A stretch of DNA of 64,000 bases from G963677445 sp963678275 (GCA_963678275.1 OY782765.1:3596001-3660000), one strand, 5' to 3'. Counted from the first letter of the stretch, positions 45,142-53,813 are shown. Program-made: numbers and translations. Notes: generated from the letters alone by a model not told the origin.

Positions 45142-46203
45142 CATCCCCGCCAATCGCTGAACCATGGTTAAAAATCGGTATCGGCATCACAAAAGGTTTA
45201 TCATTTTCCCGGGGGTAAAGTTCACGCAAAGTCCGCGAAAGGAAGAGTAAACGCAAAGCCCGCAAAGAAGAACAGGATTCACAGGATTGTATAGATTAAC
45301 AGGATAAGAATTTGATATCGTAATCATTTTTGCTTTTCCCCTTGTTATTCAAAGCTCTTTAGGACTAAAACGACCCGGATGGCAATTGTTTTTTATTTTC
45401 CCGCAATCCGGGCTAAAAAACATTTTCGTTAAAAATAAACCTCATCAGCCCAAAGTCCCCCGTGTCCCACTGGTCCCACAAAACCACTGGTAAAAAAACC
45501 TAACGCAATGCCCGCAAAGAAGAACAGGATTTACAGGATTGTATAGATTAACAGGATAAGAATTTGATATCGTAATCATTTTTGCTTTTCCCCTGGTTAT
45601 TCAAAGCTCTTTATGACTTAACGATCCGGACGACAGTTGTTTTTCATTGTCCCGCAATCCGGGCTAAAAAATATTATCAATAAACTGGCGGAGCCAGAAG
45701 AAAAAGTGGTTCGTGAAGAGTGAAGAGATAAGAACCTGCAATTTTTCTTTAAGATAACATCAAAATCCCCAAAACGTCCCGTCAGGGACAACAGATAATA
45801 GCCCCGCAATTCATTGTGGGGAAATAAGTTAAGAAGTTGATCAAAAGTCCCGCCAGGGACGACAGAATTCCCCCGTAAATTGATGGTCAAATAAAATTTT
45901 TGCCATTTTGCGCAGAATTTAACTGCTAACGGATTAATCATACCTCACCCACCCAAAGTCCCCCGTGTCCCACTGGTCCCATAAAACCACTGGTAAAAAA
46001 ACCTAACGCAATGCCCGCAAAGAAGAACAGGATTACCAGGATTGTGTAGATTAACAGGATAAAAATCGGTATCGCAGTCGTCTTTCGTTTTCCCGTGGGA
46101 GGAAAAATTTAGTATCGAGATCCTTTTTCCATATTATTGGACCCGATAAAAAATCAGCGGAGCAGAGATGTGAGTAATTTTATTATTTCCGCAAAACTTG
46201 ATA
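45142..46203. repeat. Gene-free repeat block
   Basis: There are three rounds of AAAGAAGAACAGGATT...AACAGGATAA modules (45270, 45520, 46020), AAGTCCCCCGTGTCCCACTG phrases (45450, 45955), and hairpins GTCCCGTCAGGGAC (45776-45789) and GTCCCGCCAGGGAC (45849-45862). Minus-strand open frames here are repeat by-products. Confidence 0.6.
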
Positions 46204-46226
46204 AAGATACCAATAATTGGTATCTT
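46204..46226. promoter_or_regulatory. ParDE operator
   Basis: AAGATACCAAT-A-ATTGGTATCTT, a perfect 11-bp inverted repeat, lies 20 bp before the parD ATG. The position and form fit ribbon-helix-helix antitoxin autorepression. Confidence 0.75.
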
Positions 46227-46245
46227 TTGAAAAAAAGAAAAGCTT

Positions 46246-46497
46246 ATGAATAAAAATACATCAGTATCATTAGGCAGCTATTTTAATGATTTTGTAGAAG
46301 ATAGTATTTCTAAAGGCCGTTACAAAAACGCGAGTGAGGTTATCAGGGCGGGGCTGCGCCTTCTGGAGGAGGAGGAAAACAGAATCGCCTCGTTAAAATT
46401 TGCTATCAGGGAAGGAATTGAGAGTGGACCAGCGCCCGATTTTAACGCTGAAAAACACCTGGAAAAATTAAAAGCGAAGATGAATAGGAATGGCTAA
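46246..46497 (+). CDS. parD: ParD-type antitoxin
   Basis: This 83-residue antitoxin of the ParD/CC2985 family opens with NTSVSLGSYFNDFVEDSISK, then GRYKNASEVIRAGLRLLEEE (ribbon-helix-helix), and has a flexible C-terminal toxin-binding tail. It overlaps parE by 8 bp. A perfect inverted repeat just upstream is the probable binding site. All features point to an intact module. Confidence 0.93.
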   Translation: MNKNTSVSLGSYFNDFVEDSISKGRYKNASEVIRAGLRLLEEEENRIASLKFAIREGIESGPAPDFNAEKHLEKLKAKMNRNG

Positions 46498-46789
46498 ATA
46501 TTATTTCACAAGAAAAGCTGTTGATGATCTCTCTGAAATTTGGAATTATACCCGTCTGAATTGGTCGGAAGCTCAGGCTGACAAGTATTACAAGTCGCTT
46601 ATTAAAACCTGCAAAGATATTGCCCGGAATCCTGGTCCTGGCAGAAAATATATAGAAATAGCTCCCGGGTTATCGGGATTTAAATCGGGGAGGCATATTC
46701 TGTTTTACAGGAAAATAGATTCGGAAACTATTGAAATAACAAGAATCCTGCACGAAAGAATGGACCTGAAAACAAGGATTGGTCAATAA
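46490..46789 (+). CDS. parE: ParE-type toxin
   Basis: This 99-residue RelE/ParE-superfamily toxin has YYFTRKAVDDLSEIWNYTRL, then ADKYYKSLIKTC, PGLSGFKSGRHILFYRK and ITRILHERMDLKTRI. ParE proteins poison DNA gyrase. The end of the gene is intact, and the IS1595-type element begins 7 bp after the stop codon. Confidence 0.92.
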   Translation: MAKYYFTRKAVDDLSEIWNYTRLNWSEAQADKYYKSLIKTCKDIARNPGPGRKYIEIAPGLSGFKSGRHILFYRKIDSETIEITRILHERMDLKTRIGQ

Positions 46790-46796
46790 ATCCTCT

Positions 46797-47871
46797 GGCT
46801 AAGTTCTAATAATATCAGCATTTTGTTTGAATAGTTGAAAAAGATCATATGCCTGATCAGTTGCCAAGATCGCCAAGAACCACTGTAATAAGGTTTGTTT
46901 ATTCATACGGATATTATCTACATATGCATACCAGTTCAAATAGTTCTGCAAATATTTTGAACTTACTCCATTAAAGGGACGCAAAAATTTCCTTATTTGT
47001 GAGTGTACATTGTTCACTTTCTGCAAATTAACGGTTTTATCATTTTTATCAACATGATCCCCGGATTTTACAGTTTTGTGTTTTATCGATCTGTTTTCTT
47101 TCGCGAAAGCCTTATATGAAGGGTGTTTGTCTGTTATCAATACAACATCACCGGATAGCTTGCCCTCCAAAGATTTCTCTATTTCTTCCTTACTCAGACG
47201 TTTTGATTCTACGGCTTTCAGATACTTTCTTCCGCTCCGCTCTACTGCTGTTAATACTTGAACCGTTGTGATTTCCGATTCCCCTTGATTACGTTTGAAG
47301 TCGCTTCCTCTTTTTCTTGGCTTCCGCTCTAAGTTTTTTGATCCTTTATTATTTACCGGTAGCTCTAATTCATCACATTCTACTTCCGATGTCAACTCCC
47401 CGGGAGCATATTGTTCTAAGGAACTCAGTATCTTGTGTCGCCAATCAAAACTCGTTTGTATGCTTATGCCCAACTCCGAGGCTATCTTTTTTATCGGCTT
47501 CCCTTCTTCCATACAGCGTAAATATGATTGCCACTTCTTCTTTAGTTTTATATCATACAACGGTGTACCCGTCGTTTCGCTGTACCATCTTTTACACTCA
47601 TTACAACGATACATCTGCACACCCTTTTGTTTGCCCCTTTTATAGACATTCTTCCCTCCGCAATGGGGACATGGTTTCTTTTTTCTTTTTCTTGTGACTT
47701 CTTCTTGGGCGATTTCGAGTATCGACCCTTTTAGTTCTTGCTCTTGAAGTAATTCATCTAATAGTTCTTTTTGTGAAATATTAGGCAACTCGCTGAATAA
47801 CAGCTTTATCTTTTTTCGTTTTTTCATACTGTTAATATAACAAATTTTGCGGTATTATTTAGAACTTAGCC
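46797..47871 (-). mobile_element. IS1595-family (ISXO2-type) insertion sequence
   Basis: The element is 1075 bp with imperfect terminal inverted repeats GGCTAAGTTCTAATAATATC (46797-46816) and GGTATTATTTAGAACTTAGCC (47851-47871). It contains one complete transposase gene. The 8 bp outside each end (AATCCTCT and GGTAAGAT) do not match, so the expected target duplication is absent. The right end directly abuts a truncated MITE copy. Confidence 0.88.
46799..47827 (-). CDS. IS1595-family transposase
   Basis: This 342-residue transposase has an N-terminal zinc ribbon (CPHCGGKNVYKRGKQ then YRCNECKRWYSETTGTPL), an HTH (IASELGISIQTSFDWRHKIL), the catalytic region with Asp in EVECDELEL and in VLITDKHPSY, and a third site around VNNVHSQIRKFLRPFNG. 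Length and motifs are complete, so it may be active. The TAG stop codon lies inside the left terminal repeat, an economical arrangement seen in compact IS elements. Confidence 0.92.
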   Translation of the reverse strand: MKKRKKIKLLFSELPNISQKELLDELLQEQELKGSILEIAQEEVTRKRKKKPCPHCGGKNVYKRGKQKGVQMYRCNECKRWYSETTGTPLYDIKLKKKWQSYLRCMEEGKPIKKIASELGISIQTSFDWRHKILSSLEQYAPGELTSEVECDELELPVNNKGSKNLERKPRKRGSDFKRNQGESEITTVQVLTAVERSGRKYLKAVESKRLSKEEIEKSLEGKLSGDVVLITDKHPSYKAFAKENRSIKHKTVKSGDHVDKNDKTVNLQKVNNVHSQIRKFLRPFNGVSSKYLQNYLNWYAYVDNIRMNKQTLLQWFLAILATDQAYDLFQLFKQNADIIRT

Positions 47872-48060
47872 GGTAAGATTAATGTCAATTCCCATTGGTT
47901 CTCGCATTACCAGCTGATTATTTCACGCAAAGGAAAATTATGAACGCAATTCTTTTTGAGGGAATTTATAGTACAAGCCGCATACGTAAATAAGCAATAA
48001 AAAATCTATGTTGTTTTACTTCAATACATTATGTTTCTGATGTCAGGAGCCCTGTATTAT
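47872..48060. mobile_element. MITE fragment truncated by the IS
   Basis: This is the reverse complement of the left ~200 bp of the MITE at 11446-12002 (shared GGTAAGATTAATGTCAATTC, CCCATTGGTTCTCGC and GCAATAAAAAATCTATGTTG). It ends in the terminal repeat TGATGTCAGGAGCCCTGTATT. The other half is missing at the IS end. Confidence 0.7.
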
Positions 48061-48727
48061 CAATTCTGCTGTACTATGGCTACTCCGGGAACGAGAATCT
48101 TTTAGCGCTTCTCAAAAAAAAGAATTCTAAATATATACTCAAAAGTCCCCCGGGTCCCACTTGTCCCCCGGAAAAGAACACAATAGGCTCTTTTCACCTC
48201 ACTTATATTAACATGTTGAGGATAACCCAGGGAGCAAAATTTGTCAAAAAGCCCGGTAATAACATGTTGCCAATAGACGGGTCACATAAGCTGGTGGAGC
48301 CAGAAAAAGAAAAGTTATCGGTTAACCCAGGGAAAGTCCTCCCCCGTCTTCAAAGAAAAACACTTTGAATCCACCCCCTCCAAAGGGGGATATCTATCGA
48401 CAAATCCAAGTAATCAGAATGTCCCCCGCCGGAGGGGGTGGCACCGATGTGTTTCTCGTCGGGGACGGGGGAGGACACACCTCGAGTAACTACGAAACAT
48501 GTACCTGGCATTAAACTTTCAACTTGTTGATAAATCTCTTGCCAATTTGCGTATAATTTAACTTCTTATTGAATAAATCGTCTCCCGTTTTGCCTTTATC
48601 CCTCTATTCTTCAATAACAATAAAGAATAATTGAATGGAGTCTTAGGAAAGGATAAAAGAATGAGCTGCACTTTGCGTATTTTATTTTATTGACAACCCA
48701 AACCAAATATTGGCATTACAATATATT
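48061..48727. repeat. Intergenic repeats including a 141-bp palindromic element
   Basis: GTCCTCCCCCGTC at 48336-48348 and its exact complement GACGGGGGAGGAC at 48464-48476 bound a 141-bp element. Its inner arms CCACCCCCTCC and GGAGGGGGTGG also pair. Elsewhere there are GTCCCCCGGGTCCCACTTG and CTGGTGGAGCCAG phrases shared with other spacers. No gene is present. Confidence 0.5.
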
Positions 48728-48803
48728 ATAAGTTGAAGGGGCATTTATAAGATTTAAAGGGAGTCACGCTGAATATGATAAAATTGATGTCGTAACAATT
48801 TAG
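48728..48803 (+). pseudogene. Remnant of HigB-type toxin (C-terminus only)
   Basis: The in-frame codons before the TAG at 48801-48803 read FIRFKGSHAEYDKIDVVTI, the C-terminal signature of HigB/RelE toxins encoded before HigA. A stop codon upstream (TAA before GTTGAAGGG) and the absence of any N-terminal part show it is a remnant. Confidence 0.75.
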
Positions 48804-48814
48804 GAAGGAACATC

Positions 48815-49102
48815 ATGAATATTCAACCCATAAAATCAGAAGAAGATTATTTCAAAGCTTTAAAAAGACTCGAAAAAATCTTTGACGCTCCGACCCAATC
48901 GAAGGAAAGGGATGAAGCTGAAATCATGTCGCTTTTAATAGAGAATTATGAAAATAAACACTACCCTATTGATACGCCCAATCCGATTGAAGCAATTAAA
49001 ATTCGTATGGAAGAGATGAACATTAAACAAAAAGATTTAATTGGTATTACCGGCGGGAAAAGCAGAGTTTCAGAGGTATTGAATAAAAGAAAATGGATAT
49101 GA
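48815..49102 (+). pseudogene. higA: HigA-type antitoxin, C-terminally truncated
   Basis: This 95-residue product has the HigA layout: IKSEEDYFKALKRLEKIFDA at the start and the HTH MNIKQKDLIGITGGKSRVSE later. It stops at VLNKRKWI, where full HigA proteins continue for roughly 20 more residues (the LxxIRKLH helix region). GGAAGGAACATC precedes the ATG. The adjacent toxin is only a C-terminal scrap. The module is therefore dead, although the DNA-binding part could still be made. Confidence 0.75.
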
Positions 49103-49402
49103 TAAGACGTCTTGAAAAATAACTTCGGTTATCCGCCTCAGTATTGGTAAATGACTACCAGTTGATGAAATAACATGGCGTCCTTTGTGATATGGCCTTA
49201 AAAGTCATTTTTCCACTGCCCACACGGTTTTCATATTTCATTTCTCCACATAAATCCTTCAGCCAAAATACAGGCATGGATGAATCTTTTAACAGGTTTC
49301 CTTTGGCAGGCAAAATAAATACCGATTTAAATTTCCTCCCCGACACAAAAAACAATATATTTCAATAAATTCAAATTTAATTTAAACAGGAACAGTAGCG
49401 GA

Positions 49403-50191
49403 ATGGAACAGGATAATTCGAACAAAGTATGCTGCAGATGCACTAATTTTTTATTCCTTGACGCCGAGAACAATAGCGATTTTGGAATTTGTCTTCGTGA
49501 TGAAGCGTTTGACCCATACATCGATGAATTGATGGAGGATTTAAATTATGAATCCTGTAAAGAATTGGTAGAAGAAAAAAAAATGCTCAATGACACAGCG
49601 GCTTGCGAACATTATGAAGAAGCGATGATTATTGATCTTGACGGGGGACTAATTGAAGAGAATGAAACTGAAGTTTCAGAAAAACCGCGCACTTTAACTA
49701 TTGATCTCTCAAAAATTGAGGAATTTTTTGAAAATCTGGACTGGAAAACTGTACCAATAGATAAACATGTAAAAAAATTACAAAGTCCGGATAAGAAAAA
49801 ACAAATGGAAGCATTTTCATCACTTTCATTTTTCGCGAACCAGGGAAATGAAGAAGCGTCTCATATAGTGATGGAATATTTTAAGAATCTGCCCGCCCCG
49901 GTTACGCTTGATGAGATTCATTATAAAATGGATGTCTTCAATAAAGTTGCGAACGCAAAATATGAGTCTGCTCTTATTCCTATATTAGTTGAAGAATTGC
50001 GCCGGATAGAATCAAACAACCGGACGCGTCAATGGATCACGAAAATCCTTGATTTTCTGCGGAAATCACCATTTGAACTAATTAACAAACCTTTGGTAAA
50101 TCTGCTGAAAGAGAGAAAATTTTCATACAAAATGAAAAACAGAATTGAGGAAGTTATTCTTTATTCAATGGAATATTCTGATGACTGGTAA
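49403..50191 (+). CDS. Hypothetical protein, Cys-rich N-terminus and helical repeats
   Basis: This 262-residue protein was not assigned to a family. The first ~75 residues carry Cys at KVCCRCTNF, FGICLRDEAF, YESCKELVEE and AACEHYEE, a likely metal-binding cluster. From about residue 105 on, the protein is helical in HEAT-like pairs (IDKHVKKLQSPDKKKQMEAF, then ASHIVMEYFKNL, ALIPILVEELRRI). It is cytoplasmic with no signal peptide. Base composition is close to that of the chromosomal genes, so it may be a resident gene in the accessory zone. Confidence 0.7.
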   Translation: MEQDNSNKVCCRCTNFLFLDAENNSDFGICLRDEAFDPYIDELMEDLNYESCKELVEEKKMLNDTAACEHYEEAMIIDLDGGLIEENETEVSEKPRTLTIDLSKIEEFFENLDWKTVPIDKHVKKLQSPDKKKQMEAFSSLSFFANQGNEEASHIVMEYFKNLPAPVTLDEIHYKMDVFNKVANAKYESALIPILVEELRRIESNNRTRQWITKILDFLRKSPFELINKPLVNLLKERKFSYKMKNRIEEVILYSMEYSDDW

Positions 50192-50256
50192 ATATTACTC
50201 CGGAAAAGCCAAAACAGACAATCTCTAATGCCGGAAAGGATGTTGAAATAAAGAGC

Positions 50257-50787
50257 ATGAAAAAAATTCTGGAAACAGAAAGACTTGTCTTAAGAGAATT
50301 TGAGCTGACTGACGCTCAAAAAATGTGGGAATTAAACTCCGATACCGAGGTGATAAAATATACCGGCGATCCTCCTTTCGTTTCGGTCGAAGAAGCTGAA
50401 CAGTTTTTAGCCGGCTACCGTGATTACGCGAAAAATGGCTTTGGCAGATGGGCGGTACTGTTAAAACCGGAACTTGAATTTATCGGCTGGTGCGGTCTGA
50501 AATATAATGAAGAAAATCTTGTTGACCTGGGATTCCGGTTTTTCCGGCGTTACCGGAACCGGGGATTCGCGACTGAATCTGCCGGCGCCTCTCTGGAATA
50601 TGGATTTAATACACTCTCCCTGGATGAAATAATCGCCCGCGTTTCCCAAAAGAATGAAGCGTCAACCAGGGTCCTGCAAAAATTAAACATGCGTTTCCGG
50701 GAAAAATCTCCCTGCGAAGGAATCAGCGACGCTTTGTATTACAGGATTGATAAGGAAACATTTATTAAATCAAATTATTTGGAATAA
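50257..50787 (+). CDS. GNAT acetyltransferase, RimJ/RimL-like
   Basis: This 176-residue acetyltransferase has ETERLVLREFELTDAQKMWE at the start, the acetyl-CoA loop RFFRRYRNRGFATESA and VSQKNEASTRVLQKLNMRF. This is the RimJ/RimL and ribosomal-protein/antibiotic acetyltransferase-like group. Substrate is unknown. It starts 65 bp after the HEAT-like gene in the same direction, possibly one transcript. The ribosome site AAAGAGC is modest. Confidence 0.85.
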   Translation: MKKILETERLVLREFELTDAQKMWELNSDTEVIKYTGDPPFVSVEEAEQFLAGYRDYAKNGFGRWAVLLKPELEFIGWCGLKYNEENLVDLGFRFFRRYRNRGFATESAGASLEYGFNTLSLDEIIARVSQKNEASTRVLQKLNMRFREKSPCEGISDALYYRIDKETFIKSNYLE

Positions 50788-51145
50788 CATAAGCTGACCG
50801 GAATCAAATCAAGAATAGGTAGTAAAGAGCATAATGGTTTTTCTGATGTGAAAGGAGCTCTGGCAAAATCGCGCTCGTTATAATCCCCGAAAGATAATCA
50901 CGGTGAAAGGCTGACTTCGGGAAAAATTACCATTGCACTCATTCTCAAAAAATTCAATAACTGCAAGCTACCTCAATGTCCCCCATATTCCCCGGGATAG
51001 ACAACAATACCTCGCGGGTCCTTCACCTTTATTGGTTTTAGAAAAGTATAAATATGTTGGCAAAACAGACTATTTCCTTTTGCAACGGAACCTCTTTGCG
51101 TATAATACAAATTTTAAAGATGAGATTTTAGTTTTACTATTTAAT

Positions 51146-51361
51146 TCACAGTTTATCCCATCTGATATCAGGTCTCAAATTCTTTGCGGCGCAATCCCGC
51201 AGGAACATGTTCATCAGGTTTTGGTATGGTATTCCAATTTCCAATGAAAGTTGCTTAAAGTAATCTATTGTTTCAGTTTCGAGACGAATAGAAATTTGTT
51301 TTTTCAATTTCTTTGTATATGGATTTTTTATTGATTTTGAAAAGTCATATTCTTTTTGCAT
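51146..51361 (-). CDS. brnA: BrnA-like antitoxin (copy 2)
   Basis: This 71-residue antitoxin is identical in amino-acid sequence to copy 1 and starts at the ATG at 51361, 1 bp after brnT copy 2. Identity of both genes means either antitoxin can neutralise either toxin, so losing one copy would not kill the cell. See copy 1 for motifs. Confidence 0.88.
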   Translation of the reverse strand: MQKEYDFSKSIKNPYTKKLKKQISIRLETETIDYFKQLSLEIGIPYQNLMNMFLRDCAAKNLRPDIRWDKL

Positions 51362-51362
51362 T

Positions 51363-51653
51363 TTATTTTGCCTCGTAGTAATAATTTCTTTCCTTTTTCG
51401 TAGCTTTTCTTGCTGAAATAATACGAATAATTTCATCATTCTCTCTATAGGTATGTACAACGAGCAACATATTCAGTTTATTCGAATAGCCAAGTATGAT
51501 AAACCTTTCTTCATCCATTGAATGTTCAGGATCTGCAATGACGCGTGCATTTTCATCATAAAATGCTGTTTTGGCTTCTTGAAATGAGACTTTATGTTTT
51601 TTGATGTTATCAGAATTCTTTTTCTCATCCCATTGAAATTGAATCATTTTCAT
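51363..51653 (-). CDS. brnT: BrnT-like toxin (copy 2)
   Basis: This 96-residue toxin is identical to copy 1, including its upstream promoter region (TAGACAGTGTATATATT). It is complete and probably functional. Complete identity compared with the slight divergence of the DUF1801 copies nearby suggests a recent duplication or gene conversion. Confidence 0.92.
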   Translation of the reverse strand: MKMIQFQWDEKKNSDNIKKHKVSFQEAKTAFYDENARVIADPEHSMDEERFIILGYSNKLNMLLVVHTYRENDEIIRIISARKATKKERNYYYEAK

Positions 51654-51770
51654 ATAGACAGTGTATATATTATATAATTATTCTAAATTTACAAAATACA
51701 ACGATTAGTCGCAAAGAATACCTTCGAAAAATTAATATTGCCACAATGAAATGCAAAAAGGAAATTTTTA

Positions 51771-52247
51771 ATGAACTCCAAATCCAACGCCCCAATTCCC
51801 CCGGTAAATCCCGAAGTAAATAACATTCTCAGCTCCTATCCTCCAGTCATAAAGGAAAGGCTGCTTTTCCTGAGGAGGCTGATTTATGAAACAGCAGCAG
51901 CGTTTGAGGAAGTTGGCCCGCTCGAAGAAACCCTGAAATGGGGGGAACCGAGTTACGTAACCGCGAAATCGAAAAGCGGGAGCACGGTAAGAATTGACTG
52001 GAAGGAAAAAACACCGGAGCAGTATTCAATTTTCTTCAAATGCACGGCCAACCTTGTTCCCGCGTTCAGGGAACGTTATCCCGATCTGTTCCGTTATGGC
52101 GGCGATAGAAGCATAGATTTCCACCCGGATGAAAAAGCGCCCGTCAGAGAATTAAAGCAGTGCATCGCCCTGGCCCTCACCTATCACCTTAACAAAAAAC
52201 TGAAACCTGAGCAACGCTGGAAAATGGTGGAAAGAGTTGACAAGTGA
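51771..52247 (+). CDS. DUF1801 (YdhG-like) protein, copy 2
   Basis: This 158-residue protein is nearly identical to copy 1 (KERLLF for KDRLLF, VTAKSKS for VTSKSKS, PEQRW for PDQRW). Several silent or near-silent changes cluster at 51890-51915 (GCAGCAGCGTTTGAGG versus GCCGCGGCTTTTGAAG). The reading frame is conserved, so both are probably expressed. Role unknown. Confidence 0.85.
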   Translation: MNSKSNAPIPPVNPEVNNILSSYPPVIKERLLFLRRLIYETAAAFEEVGPLEETLKWGEPSYVTAKSKSGSTVRIDWKEKTPEQYSIFFKCTANLVPAFRERYPDLFRYGGDRSIDFHPDEKAPVRELKQCIALALTYHLNKKLKPEQRWKMVERVDK

Positions 52248-53045
52248 CATCCCCGCCAATCGCTGAACCATGATTAAAAATCGGTATCGGCATCACAAAA
52301 GGTTTATCATTTTCCCGGGGGTAAAGTTCACGCAAAGTCCGCGAAAGGAAAAGTAAACGCAAAGCCCGCAAAGAAGAACAGGATTTACAGGATTGTATAG
52401 ATAAACAGGATAAGAATTTGATATCGTAATCATTTTTGCTTTTCCCCTGGTTATTCAAAGCTCTTTATGACTTAAACGATCCGGACGACAGTTGTTTTTC
52501 ATTGTCCCGCAATCCGGGCTAAAAAATATTATCAATAAACTGGCGGAGCCAGAAGAAAAAGTGGTTCGTGAAGAGTGAAGAGATAAGAACCTGCAATTTT
52601 TCTTTAAGATAACATCAAAATCCCCAAAACGTCCCGTCAGGGACAACAGATAATAGCCCCGCAATTCATTGTGGGGAAATAAGTTAAGAAGTTGATCAAA
52701 AGTCCCGCCAGGGACGACAGAATTCCCCCGTAAATTGATGGTCAAATAAAATTTTTGCCATTTTACGTAGAATTTAACTGCTAACGGATTAATCATACCT
52801 CACCAACCCAAAGTCCCCACTGGTCCCACTGGTCCCACAAAACCCCTTGTCAAAAACCTAACGCAAAGCCGGCAAAGAAGAACAGGATTAACAGGATTGT
52901 ATAGATAAACAGGATAAGAAGTCGCTATCGTGATCGTTTTTTGCTCGCCGCCCATAAGCAAAATGAACATCCCCCAATACAACCACATACCCCGTTATCA
53001 TACTCTTACTCTTACTCTGATTTTTTCATTCACTATTATTTTCCC
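52248..53045. repeat. Gene-free repeat block before cassette array 2
   Basis: Same phrases as in 45142-46203: AAAGAAGAACAGGATT modules at 52370 and 52876, GTCCCGTCAGGGAC at 52630 and GTCCCGCCAGGGAC at 52703. A (CTTACT) run near 53000 is followed by CATTCACTATTATTTTCC. This is the same order of elements found before array 1. Confidence 0.6.
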
Positions 53046-53458
53046 TCTTGTCAATTATCAATAATTTGTTTATTTTGCGGGTGACTGATGTTATTAGGGG
53101 TAAATAAGCGCTCGAATAAGCGAAAGATTGTTTTTTACGATATAGATTAAATATGATTTTACATGGTCAAATAACTGTTATTTGAGTTATTTGGAGGAGC
53201 TGTGTGGATGAAAATTGCTGTAAATTTTGATAAAAACATAACAGAAAATAAGTTGTTCATGGAAATAAACATTAAACAAAACAAAGAACAAACCGTATTA
53301 AATACCCATAGCCGTGAAAATAACAGCGGTTACGTCCAATTTATCCCTACGGGACTAAATTTTATGGCATGGCCATCCCCGTGGGGTAGATTATTGCTTA
53401 CTAAATTCATGGTTGCCAATATTTTTTTGAGCAATAATGTATAAAATTCTTATTTGTT
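53046..53458 (+). promoter_or_regulatory. Leader of cassette array 2 (attI/Pc-like), copy 2
   Basis: This homologue of 27105-27566 runs from CTTGTCAATTAT to TATTTGTTA with GTT at 53456-53458. Shared hairpins include GTCCAATTTATCCCTACGGGAC and CCATCCCCGTGGGG. TTTTTTGAGCAATAATGTAT ends at the putative promoter, with TATAAA at 53440-53445. An 80-codon frame within copy 2 is broken in copy 1, so the conserved unit is DNA or RNA, not protein. Confidence 0.6.
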
Positions 53459-53483
53459 ATAACGCAAACAATGAGGTAAAAAG

Positions 53484-53813
53484 ATGTTAAATATTTTTCA
53501 ATTAGAGGGCTTTAAAATTGTGGCTTCAGATGGACAGTATCTTGGAAAAATATCGCAAAATGTTGTTGACTCTGAATCAATTACAAATGTTGTTGGAACA
53601 TATGGAAGCATAGTAAGTTCGACATCTATTTTTAACATAGTTGGAAGTTATGGAAGCATCGTTTCATCCAAATCACCTTTTAATATAGTTGCAAGCAATC
53701 CACCGCAGATTCTTGACAAAAATGGTAATTTCTATGCTTTCTTAACAAAAAATGTTGTTAAGTCTCCTCGAGTAGATCCTGATGAACTTAAATCTGCATT
53801 GGACATAAAATGA
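53484..53813 (+). CDS. Hypothetical protein with NxxGxYGSxxS repeats
   Basis: This 109-residue protein consists of successive short repeats TNVVGTYGSIVSSTSIF and NIVGSYGSIVSSKSPFNIV, preceded by GKISQNVVDSESI and followed by SNPPQILDKNGNFYAFLTKN. I recall the same I-x-N-x-x-G-x-YGS-x-x-SS pattern in unnamed small bacterial proteins of unknown function. The repeats suggest a small beta-solenoid or beta-sheet plate. It is the first gene after the array 2 leader, with GAGGT before the ATG, and is 14 bp ahead of the next gene, so the two share a cassette. Confidence 0.7.
   Translation: MLNIFQLEGFKIVASDGQYLGKISQNVVDSESITNVVGTYGSIVSSTSIFNIVGSYGSIVSSKSPFNIVASNPPQILDKNGNFYAFLTKNVVKSPRVDPDELKSALDIK

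Larger units (their letters stand above)
43838..46080. repeat. Segmental duplication, copy 1 (brnTA + DUF1801)
   Basis: This segment matches 50940-52940 in the same orientation at an offset of 7106 bp, near-identical through brnA, brnT and the DUF1801 gene. Copy 1 has about 250 extra bp at 45366-45617, which is a tandem duplication of the AAAGAAGAACAGGATT...CAAAGCTCTTTA module. A dispersed-repeat phrase (TTCTCAAAAATTCAATAAC) marks the left border. Confidence 0.85.
50940..52940. repeat. Segmental duplication, copy 2 (brnTA + DUF1801)
   Basis: This is the direct-orientation partner of 43838-46080, 7.1 kb downstream. It lacks the ~250-bp tandem module of copy 1. The left border reads ATTCTCAAAAAATTCAATAA. 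Borders on both sides are dispersed-repeat phrases, pointing to recombination between repeats as the cause of the duplication. Confidence 0.85.

Noticed and set aside
45618..45941. 107-residue minus-strand open frame (also at 52455-52796)
   Set aside because: Composed of dispersed-repeat phrases and GTCCCGTCAGGGAC hairpins with no ribosome site.
53202..53444. 80-residue open frame in the array 2 leader
   Set aside because: The homologous leader of array 1 carries in-frame stops, so the conserved unit is not a protein.
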